Under the pieces are notes generated by a model that was not told the DNA's origin, did no database searches, and saw nothing but the letters and a program-made list of their open reading frames with translations. A stretch of 64,000 nt of DNA from Hyphomicrobium_A sp963724945. GTDB lineage: Bacteria; Pseudomonadota; Alphaproteobacteria; Rhizobiales; Hyphomicrobiaceae. Where the stretch lies: contig CAVRWL010000003.1 of the NCBI GenBank assembly GCA_963724945.1, positions 2,666,001 to 2,730,000 on the forward strand. Direction: 5' to 3'. Positions 9,196 through 18,311 of the stretch are shown piece after piece; position 1 is the stretch's first letter, and each line of letters begins with the position of its first letter. The position numbers were made by a program, and so were the translations under genes.

Positions 9196-9239
9196 AAGTC
9201 TCCGCGAGCACAACGTTGCGCGGCGTGAGATGCTTTCGT

Positions 9240-9665
9240 CTACCGCCGCCGGGCGGTGGACGCGTTCAGCGCCACGGCGGCGCGAATGAGCGCCTTCAAC
9301 GCCTTCTCATCAATCTTGTCGCCCTCGTGGATGTCGATGGCGCGCCGCACGTTACCATCTAGGCTTGAGTTGAAGAGGCCGGCAGGATCGTCGAGCGCGG
9401 CACCCTTGGCGAAGGTCAGCTTCACCTTGTCCTTGTAGGTCTCGCCGGTGCAGATGATGCCGGCGTGCTCCCACACCGGAACGCCCAACGGGTTTGACGG
9501 CTTGCGCCATTTCACTTCCTCGACCACCTCGGGGTCGGCCTCTTTGATGAGAGCGCGGATTCGCGCGAGCGTCTTGCCCCGCCAGTCACTCAGCCCGCTG
9601 ATCCTCGCGTCGATCAGCTGGGAGGGGGAGGCGCCTTTTGCTTCCTTCGCGCCGGTCTTCTTCAT
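9240..9665 (-). CDS. DUF1801 domain-containing protein
   Basis: A 141-residue protein of the DUF1801 (YdhG-like) fold, related to iron chaperone frataxin-like folds but of unproven function. Diagnostic segments are WRGKTLARIRALIKEADPEVVEEVKWRKPS and the later YKDKVKLTFAKGAALDDP...LFNSSLDGNVRRAIDI. The ATG at 9665 gives MKKTGAK; an upstream start at 9689 exists but would lie against the duplicated recG tail. The gene and the palindrome 9093-9195 are bracketed by the 30-base direct repeat, so this segment may be an insertion. Confidence 0.88.
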   Translation of the reverse strand: MKKTGAKEAKGASPSQLIDARISGLSDWRGKTLARIRALIKEADPEVVEEVKWRKPSNPLGVPVWEHAGIICTGETYKDKVKLTFAKGAALDDPAGLFNSSLDGNVRRAIDIHEGDKIDEKALKALIRAAVALNASTARRR

Positions 9666-9690
9666 GGTTGTTGTCGCTCTGCTCCACATT

Positions 9691-9720
9691 TTCGAGTGCG
9701 ACGAGGCCGTGCGCCTGTTC
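9691..9720 (+). repeat. Direct repeat, copy 2 (recG tail duplicate)
   Basis: Exact copy of 8988-9017. Read on the plus strand it still encodes a RecG-like tail, LLHIFECDEAVRLFHVA, followed by TAG at the matching position, so it is a decayed duplicate of the gene's 3' end rather than chance identity. It lies just upstream of the DUF1801 start. Confidence 0.9.
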
Positions 9721-9778
9721 CACGTGGCGTAGACGGATGCCCGCGTTCCTTAGGTGTGAGCGTCCCGATTGCTCTTGA

Positions 9779-10210
9779 CTAATGGCTCCGGTCCTTCGGC
9801 GCCGGCCGAACCTCCGTTTGCCAGTTATCTTCAGGGGGCGCCGCAACCGCTGAAGGATGAACTAGTGCCCAAAGATAATCGCGCCAAGTGTATGCGAGGC
9901 TGCCCCCACCAACGAGTGCGAACAAAATGCTGATCACCCATGCGCGCCCGAACTCCCCCAGCGCGCTCGCGGCCTGACCCCATAGCCAGTTTGCCACCTT
10001 TGCCAAAATGGTGAACGCCGCTCGGCGGCATCCTGGCACAGAGCTTTCCCCACCGACTTTGCGTGCGCAATTAGGTACCGAGCCAACAGTCGGTGTGCTC
10101 GAACTCTTGGATTTTGCGGGCTTCTTCCAGGGTGCCGGAGGCACCATCACCATCGGCCACTCACGCCATGTCGCGAACTTTGGCCGCTCGTCATCATCGA
10201 TTGTCGCCAT
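9779..10210 (-). CDS. Hypothetical single-pass membrane protein
   Basis: 143 residues from an ATG at 10210 preceded by GAGGGA. The N-terminal 70 residues are polar and proline-rich (PPAPWKKPAKSKSSST). A hydrophobic helix follows near residues 98-117 (AWVISILFALVGGGSLAYTW), and the tail is short and polar. The longer frame begins upstream with no extra features. No family is recognised. Codon use is like that of its neighbours, but the lack of homology features leaves this as a moderate-confidence call. Confidence 0.5.
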   Translation of the reverse strand: MATIDDDERPKFATWREWPMVMVPPAPWKKPAKSKSSSTPTVGSVPNCARKVGGESSVPGCRRAAFTILAKVANWLWGQAASALGEFGRAWVISILFALVGGGSLAYTWRDYLWALVHPSAVAAPPEDNWQTEVRPAPKDRSH

Positions 10211-10423
10211 CCCATAGTCCCTCAGCGAATCGCTAAGGGCCAAGGTAGCGCGACGGGCCGGTTGCGCAACGCGCCCAGCCACCCTTTTCACAGGAATCGA
10301 TATGCTAGGCTAGCATTCGCGAATTCAGTACGTCGCCCGGCAACAATATGCATTTGCTCATTATCCACAGTTCCGATTCATGCTGTGTCTTACAAGCTAC
10401 AAAAGTGAGCACAGCGTGGTCGC

Positions 10424-11260
10424 CTACCCCGGCGCGATCTTGGGCGCGCGCGGGCTCTTCTCTTTCGGCTGGCTCTTCTCGCCCGTCTTGTTCTTCCGCT
10501 TGGCCTGCTCGGCCATCTCCCTGAGCTTTGCCTGGCTCTCCGGCGTCACCATGCCGCCCGAGATAATGACCTTCGCCGCATCCTCGATACTCATGTCGAG
10601 GAAGATCACGTTGCGCCGCGGCAGGAAGCACACGAACCCGGTCGGCGGCACGATGCCCGTCGGCATGAACACGCTCAACAGGTCGCTCTCGCCACCGGGC
10701 TTGACCGCGCCGACCTCGCCCGTCGTGTCACCCGTCACGAACACGATCGACCACAGGCCTTTGGACGGAAACTCGATGAGCCCGACCTTCTGGATGCCCT
10801 GCCCCGGGCCGGTGGCGCTGACGACCGACTCGAAGATCTGCTTCAAGGCGCGGTAGACGTTGCGCACGATCGGCATGCCGCCGACCATCTGCTCGCCGAA
10901 GGAGATGAGCGTGCGCCCCAACAGGTTGGCGGCGAGCGCGCCTATGAGCGTCAGCGCCACGATGCCGACGATGAGGCCGAAGCCGGGGACCGCGAACGGC
11001 AGATACGTGTCAGGAAGATAGGCTTTGGGCACGAACGGCTTGATCCAGGCGTCCGTGACGTTGATGAACCACCAGGCGAAATAGAGCGTGATGGTGACGG
11101 GGCCGACGATGACGAGCCCGGTGAGGAAGTAGTTACGTAAGCGCGCACCGATATGCCAGGCCTTCGGCTGGTCCTGCCGCGTCAGCCGCTGCAGCCCAGC
11201 GCGCAGCTGCGAGCTGGCGCTCGTGCCCTTTGTGTCTCCTCTTGGGGCTGATGCGCTCAT
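10424..11260 (-). CDS. DUF502 family membrane protein
   Basis: 278 residues of the DUF502 family, inner-membrane proteins of unknown function. After a polar N-terminus come two transmembrane helices (about residues 46-69 and 91-112) around a loop with PKAYLPDTYLPFAVPGFG. The conserved cytoplasmic part follows: GEQMVGGMPIVRNVYRALKQIFE, IEFPSKGLWSIVFVTG, and VFMPTGIVPPTGFVCFLPR. The basic C-terminal tail is rich in Lys and Pro. In Rhizobiales this gene commonly sits between recG and glmS, as it does here. Confidence 0.93.
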   Translation of the reverse strand: MSASAPRGDTKGTSASSQLRAGLQRLTRQDQPKAWHIGARLRNYFLTGLVIVGPVTITLYFAWWFINVTDAWIKPFVPKAYLPDTYLPFAVPGFGLIVGIVALTLIGALAANLLGRTLISFGEQMVGGMPIVRNVYRALKQIFESVVSATGPGQGIQKVGLIEFPSKGLWSIVFVTGDTTGEVGAVKPGGESDLLSVFMPTGIVPPTGFVCFLPRRNVIFLDMSIEDAAKVIISGGMVTPESQAKLREMAEQAKRKNKTGEKSQPKEKSPRAPKIAPG

Positions 11261-11395
11261 TGCTGGTCCACAGGTGCTGGCCTGCTGCCGGACGGCGGAT
11301 GAAAGCCGGCAATTTGCGGCTATTGTCCCACGCTTTCCGACCCTACAGAAGTGCGGAGCCGTAAGGCCTGACCCGCGCCACCTCGGGCCGTGGCG

Positions 11396-12622
11396 TCAGT
11401 TGGTCACGACGAGGCAGTCGAAGCCGCCCGCCTGCAGCGCGCCGCACAGCTTCTTTGACTCCTTGGCATCGGCGTAGGGCCCGACCCGCACGCGGTAGAA
11501 CGTGCCCATGGTGCCGATAACCGCCTCATCGATCTTGGGATCACGGGCGCCAAGCTCGGCTCCATGCTGGGTGCGCAGGCGCGCAACGAGCTTGTCGGCC
11601 TCCTCGCGCGAGCGCACGGTGGCCACCTGCAGCAGATACTTGCCCGAAGGTGCGCGCGCGGCCTTGCGATGATTTGGAACCAGCGGCTGGTATTCGGCAA
11701 CCGGATGATTTGCGGCGACCGGCGGCGGCGGCGGACCGCCGGCGTGCGCTGCGCCCTCGCGTGCAGATTGCTCCTCTTGCGGGGCAGGCTCGGCCGGCGC
11801 GACTTGGGTCGACTGGCTCCAGCTCGAGACCTCGGGCTGCGGCGCGGGCTTGGCGGCGGCGATCGATGCCGTCGTCACGGCGCTCTCCTCAGGTGGCGGG
11901 GCTTTAGGGGTGCTCGAGGAACCGCCGCCGAAGAGCCCGAAGGTGATCGTATTAAAGAAGCCGCTGACGCCGCCCGAGGAACCGGACGCTGCCGGCGCCG
12001 GCGCAGCAGGCTGCGGCGGGGCCGCGGGGCTGCTCATCGCCGTCTGCCATCCGCTCGCGCCCGATGGTGCGACAGGCGACATTGGCGGCGAGGCGCTTGC
12101 CGCGATCGGACCCGACTGGTCGATCGCCGGCACATCGCTAATCCCAGCATCCTTGTAGGCTGCCAGGCGATCCTGCATGGCTTGCTCTTTCTCGGCCGGG
12201 GAGAGCCCGTCCTTGAGCCAGATCGCGTTGGTCAGATCGGAGATGGCGAGCGCCTGCCTGCCATCCTTGCGGTAGACGAGGCCGCGGTAATAGAGGGCGC
12301 GCGCGACCTGCTGGGAGTTCAGCGCCCCGCCGCGCAGCGCGGCGTCGAAGGCGCGCAGCGCCTGCTCGGTATCGCTGGCTTGATAAGCCTTGATGCCGGC
12401 GTCGAGCATGCGAGCGGCGGTCGCCGTGGCCTTGTCCTTCTCCTGCTGCAGCGGGTCGGGCGTCGCCTTGGCCGCAGTGGCCGGAGCCGGTTTCGTCGCG
12501 CCGGCAGCCGTCGACTTTGTCGAGCCGTGCTTCGTCTGGGTCGGCCCTTCAAACGCGGCCAGCGGCACGACACCCGCCAGGAGGATCGCAACCGATGCCA
12601 ATATGCGCTGAGCGTGCCCCAT
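11396..12622 (-). CDS. Secreted TPR and SPOR-domain protein
   Basis: A 408-residue exported protein. The ATG at 12622 starts a signal peptide (MGHAQRILASVAILLAGVVPLAAF); the longer frame would start at TTG. Residues about 55-160 form tetratricopeptide-like helices (DAGIKAYQASDTEQALRAFDAAL; VARALYYRGLVYRKDGRQALAISDLTNAI). A long Pro/Ala/Ser linker follows. The last 75 residues are a SPOR domain (YLLQVATVRSREEADKLVARL; FYRVRVGPYADAKESKKLCGAL), which binds denuded glycan strands at division septa. Role in envelope or division is inferred from SPOR. It lies downstream of glmS on the same strand. Confidence 0.88.
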   Translation of the reverse strand: MGHAQRILASVAILLAGVVPLAAFEGPTQTKHGSTKSTAAGATKPAPATAAKATPDPLQQEKDKATATAARMLDAGIKAYQASDTEQALRAFDAALRGGALNSQQVARALYYRGLVYRKDGRQALAISDLTNAIWLKDGLSPAEKEQAMQDRLAAYKDAGISDVPAIDQSGPIAASASPPMSPVAPSGASGWQTAMSSPAAPPQPAAPAPAASGSSGGVSGFFNTITFGLFGGGSSSTPKAPPPEESAVTTASIAAAKPAPQPEVSSWSQSTQVAPAEPAPQEEQSAREGAAHAGGPPPPPVAANHPVAEYQPLVPNHRKAARAPSGKYLLQVATVRSREEADKLVARLRTQHGAELGARDPKIDEAVIGTMGTFYRVRVGPYADAKESKKLCGALQAGGFDCLVVTN

Positions 12623-12735
12623 AAACCCCACCCGAATGCCTTGGAACGACGGCAATTCAAACCGTTGCAGGCCGAAGGTTATGTTAAGCTGGACATAGAG
12701 GCAAATCCGCGGCCGTACGGGGCCGGCGTTTTCCC

Positions 12736-14556
12736 CTATTCCACGGTCACCGATTTGGCGAGATTGCGCGGCTGATCGACGTCAGTGCCCATAATAACGG
12801 CCGTGTGATAGGCCAGCAGCTGGACCGGCACCGCGTAGATCAGCGGGTTTGTGAAGTCCGTCGCCGTCGGCATCGCGACGTGGGCTACGACCTTGCAGCC
12901 GACCTTCTCCGGCGGGGCGTCCGAGATGAGGATGATCTGGCCCCCGCGGGTCGCGACCTCCTGCAGGTTGGAGACCGTCTTCTCGAAGAGCTCGTCCTGT
13001 GGCGCCACGACGATGACGGGCACGTTCTCGTCGATCAGCGCGATGGGTCCGTGCTTGAGCTCGCCGGCGGCATAGCCTTCCGCGTGCAGGTAGGAGATCT
13101 CCTTGAGCTTCAGCGCGCCCTCCAGAGCCACGGGATAGCTGGTGCCGCGCCCCAGGTAGAGCACGTCGCGCGCCTTCGACAAAAGGTGCGCTATTGCCTC
13201 GTACTGCTGCTCGTTGCGCAGGATGGTCGAGATCTGACGCGGAACCTCGATGAGGGCCTGCACCATCGCCTGTTCCTGCTGCGGGCCGAGGACACCGCGG
13301 GCGCGCCCGAGCCCAATGGCGAGGCAGGCAAGTGCGGCGAGCTGGCAGGTGAAGGCCTTGGTCGAGGCGACACCGATCTCGGGCCCGGCGAGCGTCGGCA
13401 GCACGGCATCGGATTCGCGCGCGATCGAGGAGGTGCGCACGTTGACGATCGAGGCGACACGCTGCGCCTGGGCCTTGGCGTAGCGCAGAGTGGCGAGCGT
13501 GTCGGCGGTCTCGCCCGACTGCGACACGAAGATGGAAAGTCCGCCGGCGGGAAGCGGCGGCTCGCGGTAGCGCATCTCGGAGGCGACGTCGATCTCCACC
13601 GGCAGGCGCGCGTAGCGCTCGATCCAGTATTTGCCAACGAGGCCAGCGTAGTAGGCGGTGCCGCACGCCGACATCGTCACGCGCGGCAGGCTCGCGAGAT
13701 CGATCCCGAGCTTCGGCACGGTCACGGTGCCCGCGCTCATGTCGAGGTAGTTGGACAGCGTGTGGCTGATGACCTCGGGTTGCTCGTGGATCTCCTTGCC
13801 CATGAAATGGCGGTGGTTGCCCTTGTCGACGAGCAGAGCGCTCGCCACCGACTTGATGAGCGGGCGCTCGACGGGTTTGCCGCTGCGGTCGAAGATTTCC
13901 ACGCCCGTGCGATGCAGGACCGCCCAGTCGCCTTCCTCCAGGTAGGTGATCGCGTCGGTGAAGGGGGCGAGCGCGATGGCGTCGGAGCCGAGATACATCG
14001 CGCCCGTGCCGTGGCCAATCGCCAGAGGGCTACCCTGGCGCGCGGCGATCATGAGGTCGTCGTGGCCGGCGAAGATGATGGCGAGCGCGAAGGCGCCTTT
14101 GAGACGCGCGAGCGCGTTGCGGACGGCCTCTTGCGGAGAGAGGCCCTTGTCCAGCTCATCAGCGATGACGTGCACGATCGCCTCGGTGTCCGTGTCGCTT
14201 TCGAACACGCGGCCCTTCGCCGTCAGCTCGGCCTTGAGCTCGCGGAAATTCTCGATGATGCCGTTGTGCACGACCGAGACCTGGCCGTTCATGTGCGGAT
14301 GCGCGTTGCGCTCGGTCGGGCGCCCGTGCGTGGCCCAGCGCGTGTGGCCGATGCCGGTATGACCTCTGAGCGGCTCCTTCAGAAGCCGGCCCTCAAGGTT
14401 GCGCAGCTTGCCCTCGGCGCGGCGGCGCTCCAGGCGGCCGTTCTCGACGGTGGCGATGCCCGCTGAGTCGTAGCCGCGATACTCGAGCCGGCGCAGCGCG
14501 TCGACGAGGTCGGTGGCGACCGCCTTCTGCCCGATAATTCCAACGATGCCGCACAT
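12736..14556 (-). CDS. glmS: Glutamine-fructose-6-phosphate aminotransferase GlmS
   Basis: A 606-residue GlmS, full length. It makes glucosamine-6-phosphate from fructose-6-phosphate and glutamine, the first step to UDP-GlcNAc. The N-terminal MCGIVGIIG supplies the Cys2 nucleophile of the glutaminase domain; GHTRWATHGRP and NAHPH are also present. Two SIS domains follow (SACGTAYYAGLVGKYW; SQSGETADTLATLRYA; GRGTSYPVALEGALKLKEISY), ending in DQPRNLAKSVTVE, the standard C-terminus. It lies downstream of glmU on the same strand, so consecutive steps of the pathway are linked. No glmS ribozyme is visible upstream, as expected outside Gram-positives. Confidence 0.99.
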   Translation of the reverse strand: MCGIVGIIGQKAVATDLVDALRRLEYRGYDSAGIATVENGRLERRRAEGKLRNLEGRLLKEPLRGHTGIGHTRWATHGRPTERNAHPHMNGQVSVVHNGIIENFRELKAELTAKGRVFESDTDTEAIVHVIADELDKGLSPQEAVRNALARLKGAFALAIIFAGHDDLMIAARQGSPLAIGHGTGAMYLGSDAIALAPFTDAITYLEEGDWAVLHRTGVEIFDRSGKPVERPLIKSVASALLVDKGNHRHFMGKEIHEQPEVISHTLSNYLDMSAGTVTVPKLGIDLASLPRVTMSACGTAYYAGLVGKYWIERYARLPVEIDVASEMRYREPPLPAGGLSIFVSQSGETADTLATLRYAKAQAQRVASIVNVRTSSIARESDAVLPTLAGPEIGVASTKAFTCQLAALACLAIGLGRARGVLGPQQEQAMVQALIEVPRQISTILRNEQQYEAIAHLLSKARDVLYLGRGTSYPVALEGALKLKEISYLHAEGYAAGELKHGPIALIDENVPVIVVAPQDELFEKTVSNLQEVATRGGQIILISDAPPEKVGCKVVAHVAMPTATDFTNPLIYAVPVQLLAYHTAVIMGTDVDQPRNLAKSVTVE

Positions 14557-14691
14557 AGGGGTCGGTCCTTATGCAAATCGCTGCGTGGAATAGTGGTATC
14601 TTTTGCTTAACATGTCGCTCAATTCACAACCTGTTTCAGAGATTTTTGATTGCGGCCTAGCGCCGGGGGCTTGCCTGAGCGTGCCTATCTC

Positions 14692-16050
14692 TTAGCCCGC
14701 CTTGGCCTTGCGCCGGCCCATCATGGCGCGGAACTTCGCCGCCCACCCGGGACGCTCCTCCTGGGCCGAGCGCTCCAGCGCGAGAGCGTCGGCCGGCACG
14801 TTCTTGGTGATGACGCTGCCCGACCCGATGTAGGCCCCCTCGCCGATCTTGACCGGCGCCACGAGCGAGGTGTTCGATCCCACGAACACGCCGGCCCCGA
14901 TCTCGGTGCGGTGCTTCTGGAAGCCGTCGTAGTTGCAGAAGATGGTCCCAGCGCCGATGTTGGCGCCCGCTCCCACCTCGCCGTCGCCGAGGTAGGCGAG
15001 ATGGTTGGCCTTGGCCCCCGCCCCAATCGAGACGTTCTTCACCTCGACGAAGTTGCCGATGTGCACGCGCTCGCCCAGCTCGGCGCCCGGGCGCAGGCGC
15101 GCGAACGGCCCGACGCGCGCGCCGCGGCCGATGTGCGCCCGCTCGATGTGGCAGTTGGCTTTAATCTCCGCCTCGTCCTCGACGGTGACGCCGGGGCCGA
15201 AGAAGACGTTGGGCTCAACGACGACGTCGCGCCCGAGCTTGGTGTCGTAGGAGAGCCAGACCGTCTCGGGCGCAATGAGCGTCGCGCCCTCGCGCATCGC
15301 CTCGAGCCGTGCGCGCCTCTGGAACAGAGCCTCCGCGACGGCGAGCTGGTCGCGCGCATTGACGCCCATCACCTCGTCCTCGGCACAGGCGATGACGGCG
15401 GCGCGGGCACCTTCGCGCCGGGCGATCTCGACGGCGTCGGTCAGGTAGAACTCGCCCTTGGCATTGGCATTGCCGATGCGCTCGAGCACGCCCAACAGAT
15501 TGTCGAGACGAAACGCCATCACGCCCGAGTTGCACAGCTTAATGCGGCGCTCGGCGTCCGTTGCGTCCTTCTCCTCGCGGATGGCGGTGAGCCAATCGTC
15601 CTTGTCGGTGATGAGGCGGCCGTAGCCGGTCGCGTCCGCGGCCTGAAAACCGAGCACCGCGATTTGCGCTCCCGCGTCCAGCCGTTTGATCAGACGCTCG
15701 AGCGTCGCGGCCGTGATGAGCGGCGTGTCGGCGTAGAGCACGAGCACGTCGCCGGAATGGCGCTGAAGCGCCTCGCGGGCGGCGAGCAGCGCATCCGCGG
15801 TCCCCTTCTGCTCTCCCTGCATGAAGATGCGCGCTTGCGGCACCTGTGCCAGTGCTTGCGTGCGCACGCCCTCCATCGCGGGACCGACCACGACCGCGAG
15901 GCTTTCCGGCCCCAGGTCCTGCGCTACCTCGAGCACGTGGCTTAGCATGGAGCGGCCGGCGATTTTGTGCAGCACCTTCGGGAGCGCCGATTTCATGCGC
16001 GTGCCCTGACCGGCGGCGAGAACGACGATGAGCAGAGGGCGGCGGGTCAT
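14692..16050 (-). CDS. glmU: Bifunctional GlmU (GlcNAc-1-P uridyltransferase / GlcN-1-P acetyltransferase)
   Basis: A 452-residue bifunctional enzyme giving UDP-GlcNAc. The uridyltransferase half starts VVLAAGQGTRMKSALPKVLH (about residues 9-28), with GDVLVLYADTPLI and the EFYLTDAVEIA segment. The C-terminal half is a left-handed beta-helix of hexapeptide repeats (IGRGARVGPFARLRPGAEL; VGAGANIGAGTIFCNYDG; GVFVGSNTSLVAPVKIG). The ATG at 16050 gives MTRRPLLIVVLAAG; the longer frame adds 21 residues without family similarity. Together with glmS downstream it supplies precursors for peptidoglycan and lipid A, and for the amino-sugar polymer proposed at the right end of the window. Confidence 0.98.
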   Translation of the reverse strand: MTRRPLLIVVLAAGQGTRMKSALPKVLHKIAGRSMLSHVLEVAQDLGPESLAVVVGPAMEGVRTQALAQVPQARIFMQGEQKGTADALLAAREALQRHSGDVLVLYADTPLITAATLERLIKRLDAGAQIAVLGFQAADATGYGRLITDKDDWLTAIREEKDATDAERRIKLCNSGVMAFRLDNLLGVLERIGNANAKGEFYLTDAVEIARREGARAAVIACAEDEVMGVNARDQLAVAEALFQRRARLEAMREGATLIAPETVWLSYDTKLGRDVVVEPNVFFGPGVTVEDEAEIKANCHIERAHIGRGARVGPFARLRPGAELGERVHIGNFVEVKNVSIGAGAKANHLAYLGDGEVGAGANIGAGTIFCNYDGFQKHRTEIGAGVFVGSNTSLVAPVKIGEGAYIGSGSVITKNVPADALALERSAQEERPGWAAKFRAMMGRRKAKAG

Positions 16051-16475
16051 CGAGCCTCTAGGAGATGCAAAGGGCTGGGCGCGGGTGGGCTCGCGCCCCC
16101 GGATACGGAGCAAGCTTCATAGCAGCAAGCTTCATAGACTCATGTTGCATCAGCAAATGCACAAATTTGATAGCGGCGCGCGACAGCCGCGAAAAGAACG
16201 GCGCGATGCCTCTCGCTCCGGCGCGCCGGCGATCTGTTGCCGCTCGACCACAACAGGGGTGCGAACCGTTGCAGATTGCCAGGCCGGGCCCGCTGCGCGG
16301 TCTCAGTCTTCCACAGGTCCTGTAGCAAATCCGCATCCGCTGCGTTGCCCCACGGGAGGGACTCACCCACCATCCGGCTCGGCGAAGCTTGGCCCGCAAG
16401 GGGCCGGTGTGTGTTTGTCCGAATCGATCCATATCCGTTCGAGCGTTCTTACACCTAACCGGGGAAGCCGAAAGA
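16051..16475. other. Intergenic region with a short tandem repeat
   Basis: About 425 bases between the divergent glmU and SPOR genes. No convincing gene was found on either strand. It holds a tandem 15-base-period repeat (AGCAAGCTTCATAG at 16110-16123 and 16125-16138). The divergent promoters must lie here but were not resolved. Confidence 0.5.
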
Positions 16476-17384
16476 ATGTCCGTTCTCCCGACTTACAGCC
16501 CGCTCCGCCGCCGAACCCTGACGCCGTATGTGCTGATTTGGATCGCGGTCGCCAGCCTGGCAACGCTCTATCTGGCACTTCTGGGTCTGCGTCCGGAATT
16601 CTTCGCGCGCTCCACACGCGGCGGCCCCAACATCGAGCAGCAGCTCACGGAGACGAAGCGCGACATGTCGCGCGCGTTCGCCGATCTCGATCCGCTGCGG
16701 CACACGGTCGGCGAGATGAAGCTCGACGTGGCCAATCTGAAGATCGCCGCAAAAGAGAACCTAGCCCACGACAACGAGCTCGCCGACCGCCTCGGTGCGA
16801 TCGAGACCTCCTCGACGACGAAACGGCCGGAGGTCGTGCGTCTCGGCGAGGCGACGACCGACAGCGCGCAGGCTCCGCCGGCCGCGCCTCCGGCTCCTGC
16901 GCGCGATCCCAGACGCGCAGCCGCCAAGACGCCCGCGGGTGCCCCGGTGGCCGTCGTCGCTCCCCTCTCGCAAGGGCAGCCGAAGGCTGCCAAGGTGATC
17001 AACAGCGCAAAGAAGCAAGCCAAGCCAGGCCAGGTCGTGACGGGCAGCATCGCCAAGGCGCCGAAGGCACAGCCCAAGGCCAGGACTGGGGCCAAGACCG
17101 GGGCGAGGACCGCGGCCAAGTCGGCGCCGGTCGGCGTGCTCTTAGCCACAGGACCATCCGTCGACTCGTTGCGGCTCAATTGGAGCATTCTCTCCGACCG
17201 CAATGGAGACTCGGTGAAGAATCTCGAGCCGCGCTACATCGTCAGTGGCAAGGCTGACAAGCGCGTCTATAGCCTGCTCGCCGGTCCCGTTGCCTCGACT
17301 GCGCAAGCCAAGAGCCTGTGCCAAGCCATGGCGCAGAAGGGCGTCGCCTGCGAGGTCAGCATCTTCCGCGGCAACGCGCTCTAG
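16476..17384 (+). CDS. Membrane-anchored SPOR-like protein
   Basis: 302 residues. The ATG at 16476 is followed by a short cytoplasmic segment and one transmembrane helix (about residues 17-37, YVLIWIAVASLATLYLALLGL). A coiled-coil-like stretch (residues 50-100) and a long Ala/Lys/Pro linker lead to a C-terminal domain with SPOR character: PRYIVSGKADKRVYSLLAGPVASTAQAKSLCQAMAQKGVACEVSIFRG. A bitopic protein with a periplasmic SPOR-like domain suggests work at the septum, but the score is weaker than for the protein at 11396-12622. It is monocistronic, convergent with the metallopeptidase gene. Confidence 0.72.
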   Translation: MSVLPTYSPLRRRTLTPYVLIWIAVASLATLYLALLGLRPEFFARSTRGGPNIEQQLTETKRDMSRAFADLDPLRHTVGEMKLDVANLKIAAKENLAHDNELADRLGAIETSSTTKRPEVVRLGEATTDSAQAPPAAPPAPARDPRRAAAKTPAGAPVAVVAPLSQGQPKAAKVINSAKKQAKPGQVVTGSIAKAPKAQPKARTGAKTGARTAAKSAPVGVLLATGPSVDSLRLNWSILSDRNGDSVKNLEPRYIVSGKADKRVYSLLAGPVASTAQAKSLCQAMAQKGVACEVSIFRGNAL

Positions 17385-17415
17385 CACCCGCAAGCACGCG
17401 CGCGCGCCACGTCAC

Positions 17416-18243
17416 TCAGAGCTTTGCTGCGACATACGTGTTGCAGGCGTCGGGATCGCCAGTGTCGGCCCCGCGCAGGAACCAGCGCCTGCGTTGCGCC
17501 GAGCTGCCATGCAAGGCGAGCCTGGACGTATCGCCCTTGGGCCTGCTGCCGAGGACGCTTTCGTCGCCGATGTCCCCGAGCGCCGCGATGAGCTGCGCGC
17601 GGAAGCGAGCGGAATGGGACCAAGCTTTGCTCGCATGCATCCACACGCCCGCAAAGCAATCGGCCTCGAGCTCAAAGCGGCGCGCAAGATCGGCTCGCTG
17701 CTCGGGCATGCGCGCCATCATGTAGCTCAGCATCTGGAAGCGGCCGCGGATGTTCTGGATGTGGTGGCCGATCTCGTGGCCGATGAGAAAGGTGATCCCA
17801 GCCTCGCCTTCAGGGCCGAACCGCGCCATCAGGCGGTCCGCGGCACCGACGCCGACGAAGACCGTCTCGTTGCCGCTGCAGTAGGCGGGACCGTCGCCGG
17901 CATAGAGGCCATAGCAGTTGTTGGGGCCGAGGCGGTTAACGAAGCGCAAGCTGACCATGCCCACATCGGCCGCCTGCGGCATCAGGCGCTTCCAGGTCGC
18001 AATCGAATCGTCCCAAGCGCGCGCGACGATGGCGTGCAAACGCAAGGTGGAGGTGCCACTCGCTTCTGCTGAAGCCGCTACCGGCGAAGGCGCTGGCGCC
18101 GCTAGGGGCCCGGCCGCATCGGAGCGCGCATCGGCCGGAGCGTGGCGCTCATCGGCGTTAAGACCCCAAGCGGGCGCGAGAGCCGCTACCGCTCCGACCA
18201 TCGTCGCCAGCGCCGTCCTACGCACGTGAGTGCTCTGCCTCAT
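17416..18243 (-). CDS. Neutral zinc metallopeptidase (YpfJ-like), secreted
   Basis: 275 residues with an N-terminal signal peptide (residues 1-27). The zinc-protease motif HEIGHH lies in LIGHEIGHHIQNIRG (about residue 155), with the third ligand region ELEADCFAGVWMH further on, as in the neutral zinc metallopeptidase family (PF04228). It also carries the family's C-terminal GSSAQRRRWFLRG. Compared with the neighbouring 323-residue paralogue it lacks the N-terminal transmembrane anchor and is presumably periplasmic. The two genes lie in tandem, 68 bases apart. Physiological substrate is unknown. Confidence 0.88.
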   Translation of the reverse strand: MRQSTHVRRTALATMVGAVAALAPAWGLNADERHAPADARSDAAGPLAAPAPSPVAASAEASGTSTLRLHAIVARAWDDSIATWKRLMPQAADVGMVSLRFVNRLGPNNCYGLYAGDGPAYCSGNETVFVGVGAADRLMARFGPEGEAGITFLIGHEIGHHIQNIRGRFQMLSYMMARMPEQRADLARRFELEADCFAGVWMHASKAWSHSARFRAQLIAALGDIGDESVLGSRPKGDTSRLALHGSSAQRRRWFLRGADTGDPDACNTYVAAKL

Positions 18244-18311
18244 GGCACAACCCTTCTTGCTTCGCGATCGCTCCTGCCTTTGGCGCCTCCGTTAGCGCGC
18301 ATGCTCCCAAC

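Noticed and set aside
9448..9732. Plus-strand open frame ending with the recG-like tail
   Set aside because: It is antisense to DUF1801 until the duplicated recG segment begins; not a gene, only a run-in to the duplicate.
12805..14466. Long plus-strand open frame (553 codons) opposite glmS
   Set aside because: Antisense shadow of a clear full-length glmS; its composition is that of complemented GC-rich codons and it has no family features.
14557..14691. glmS ribozyme or riboswitch upstream of glmS
   Set aside because: No ribozyme core was seen in the short interval, and the element is typical of Firmicutes.
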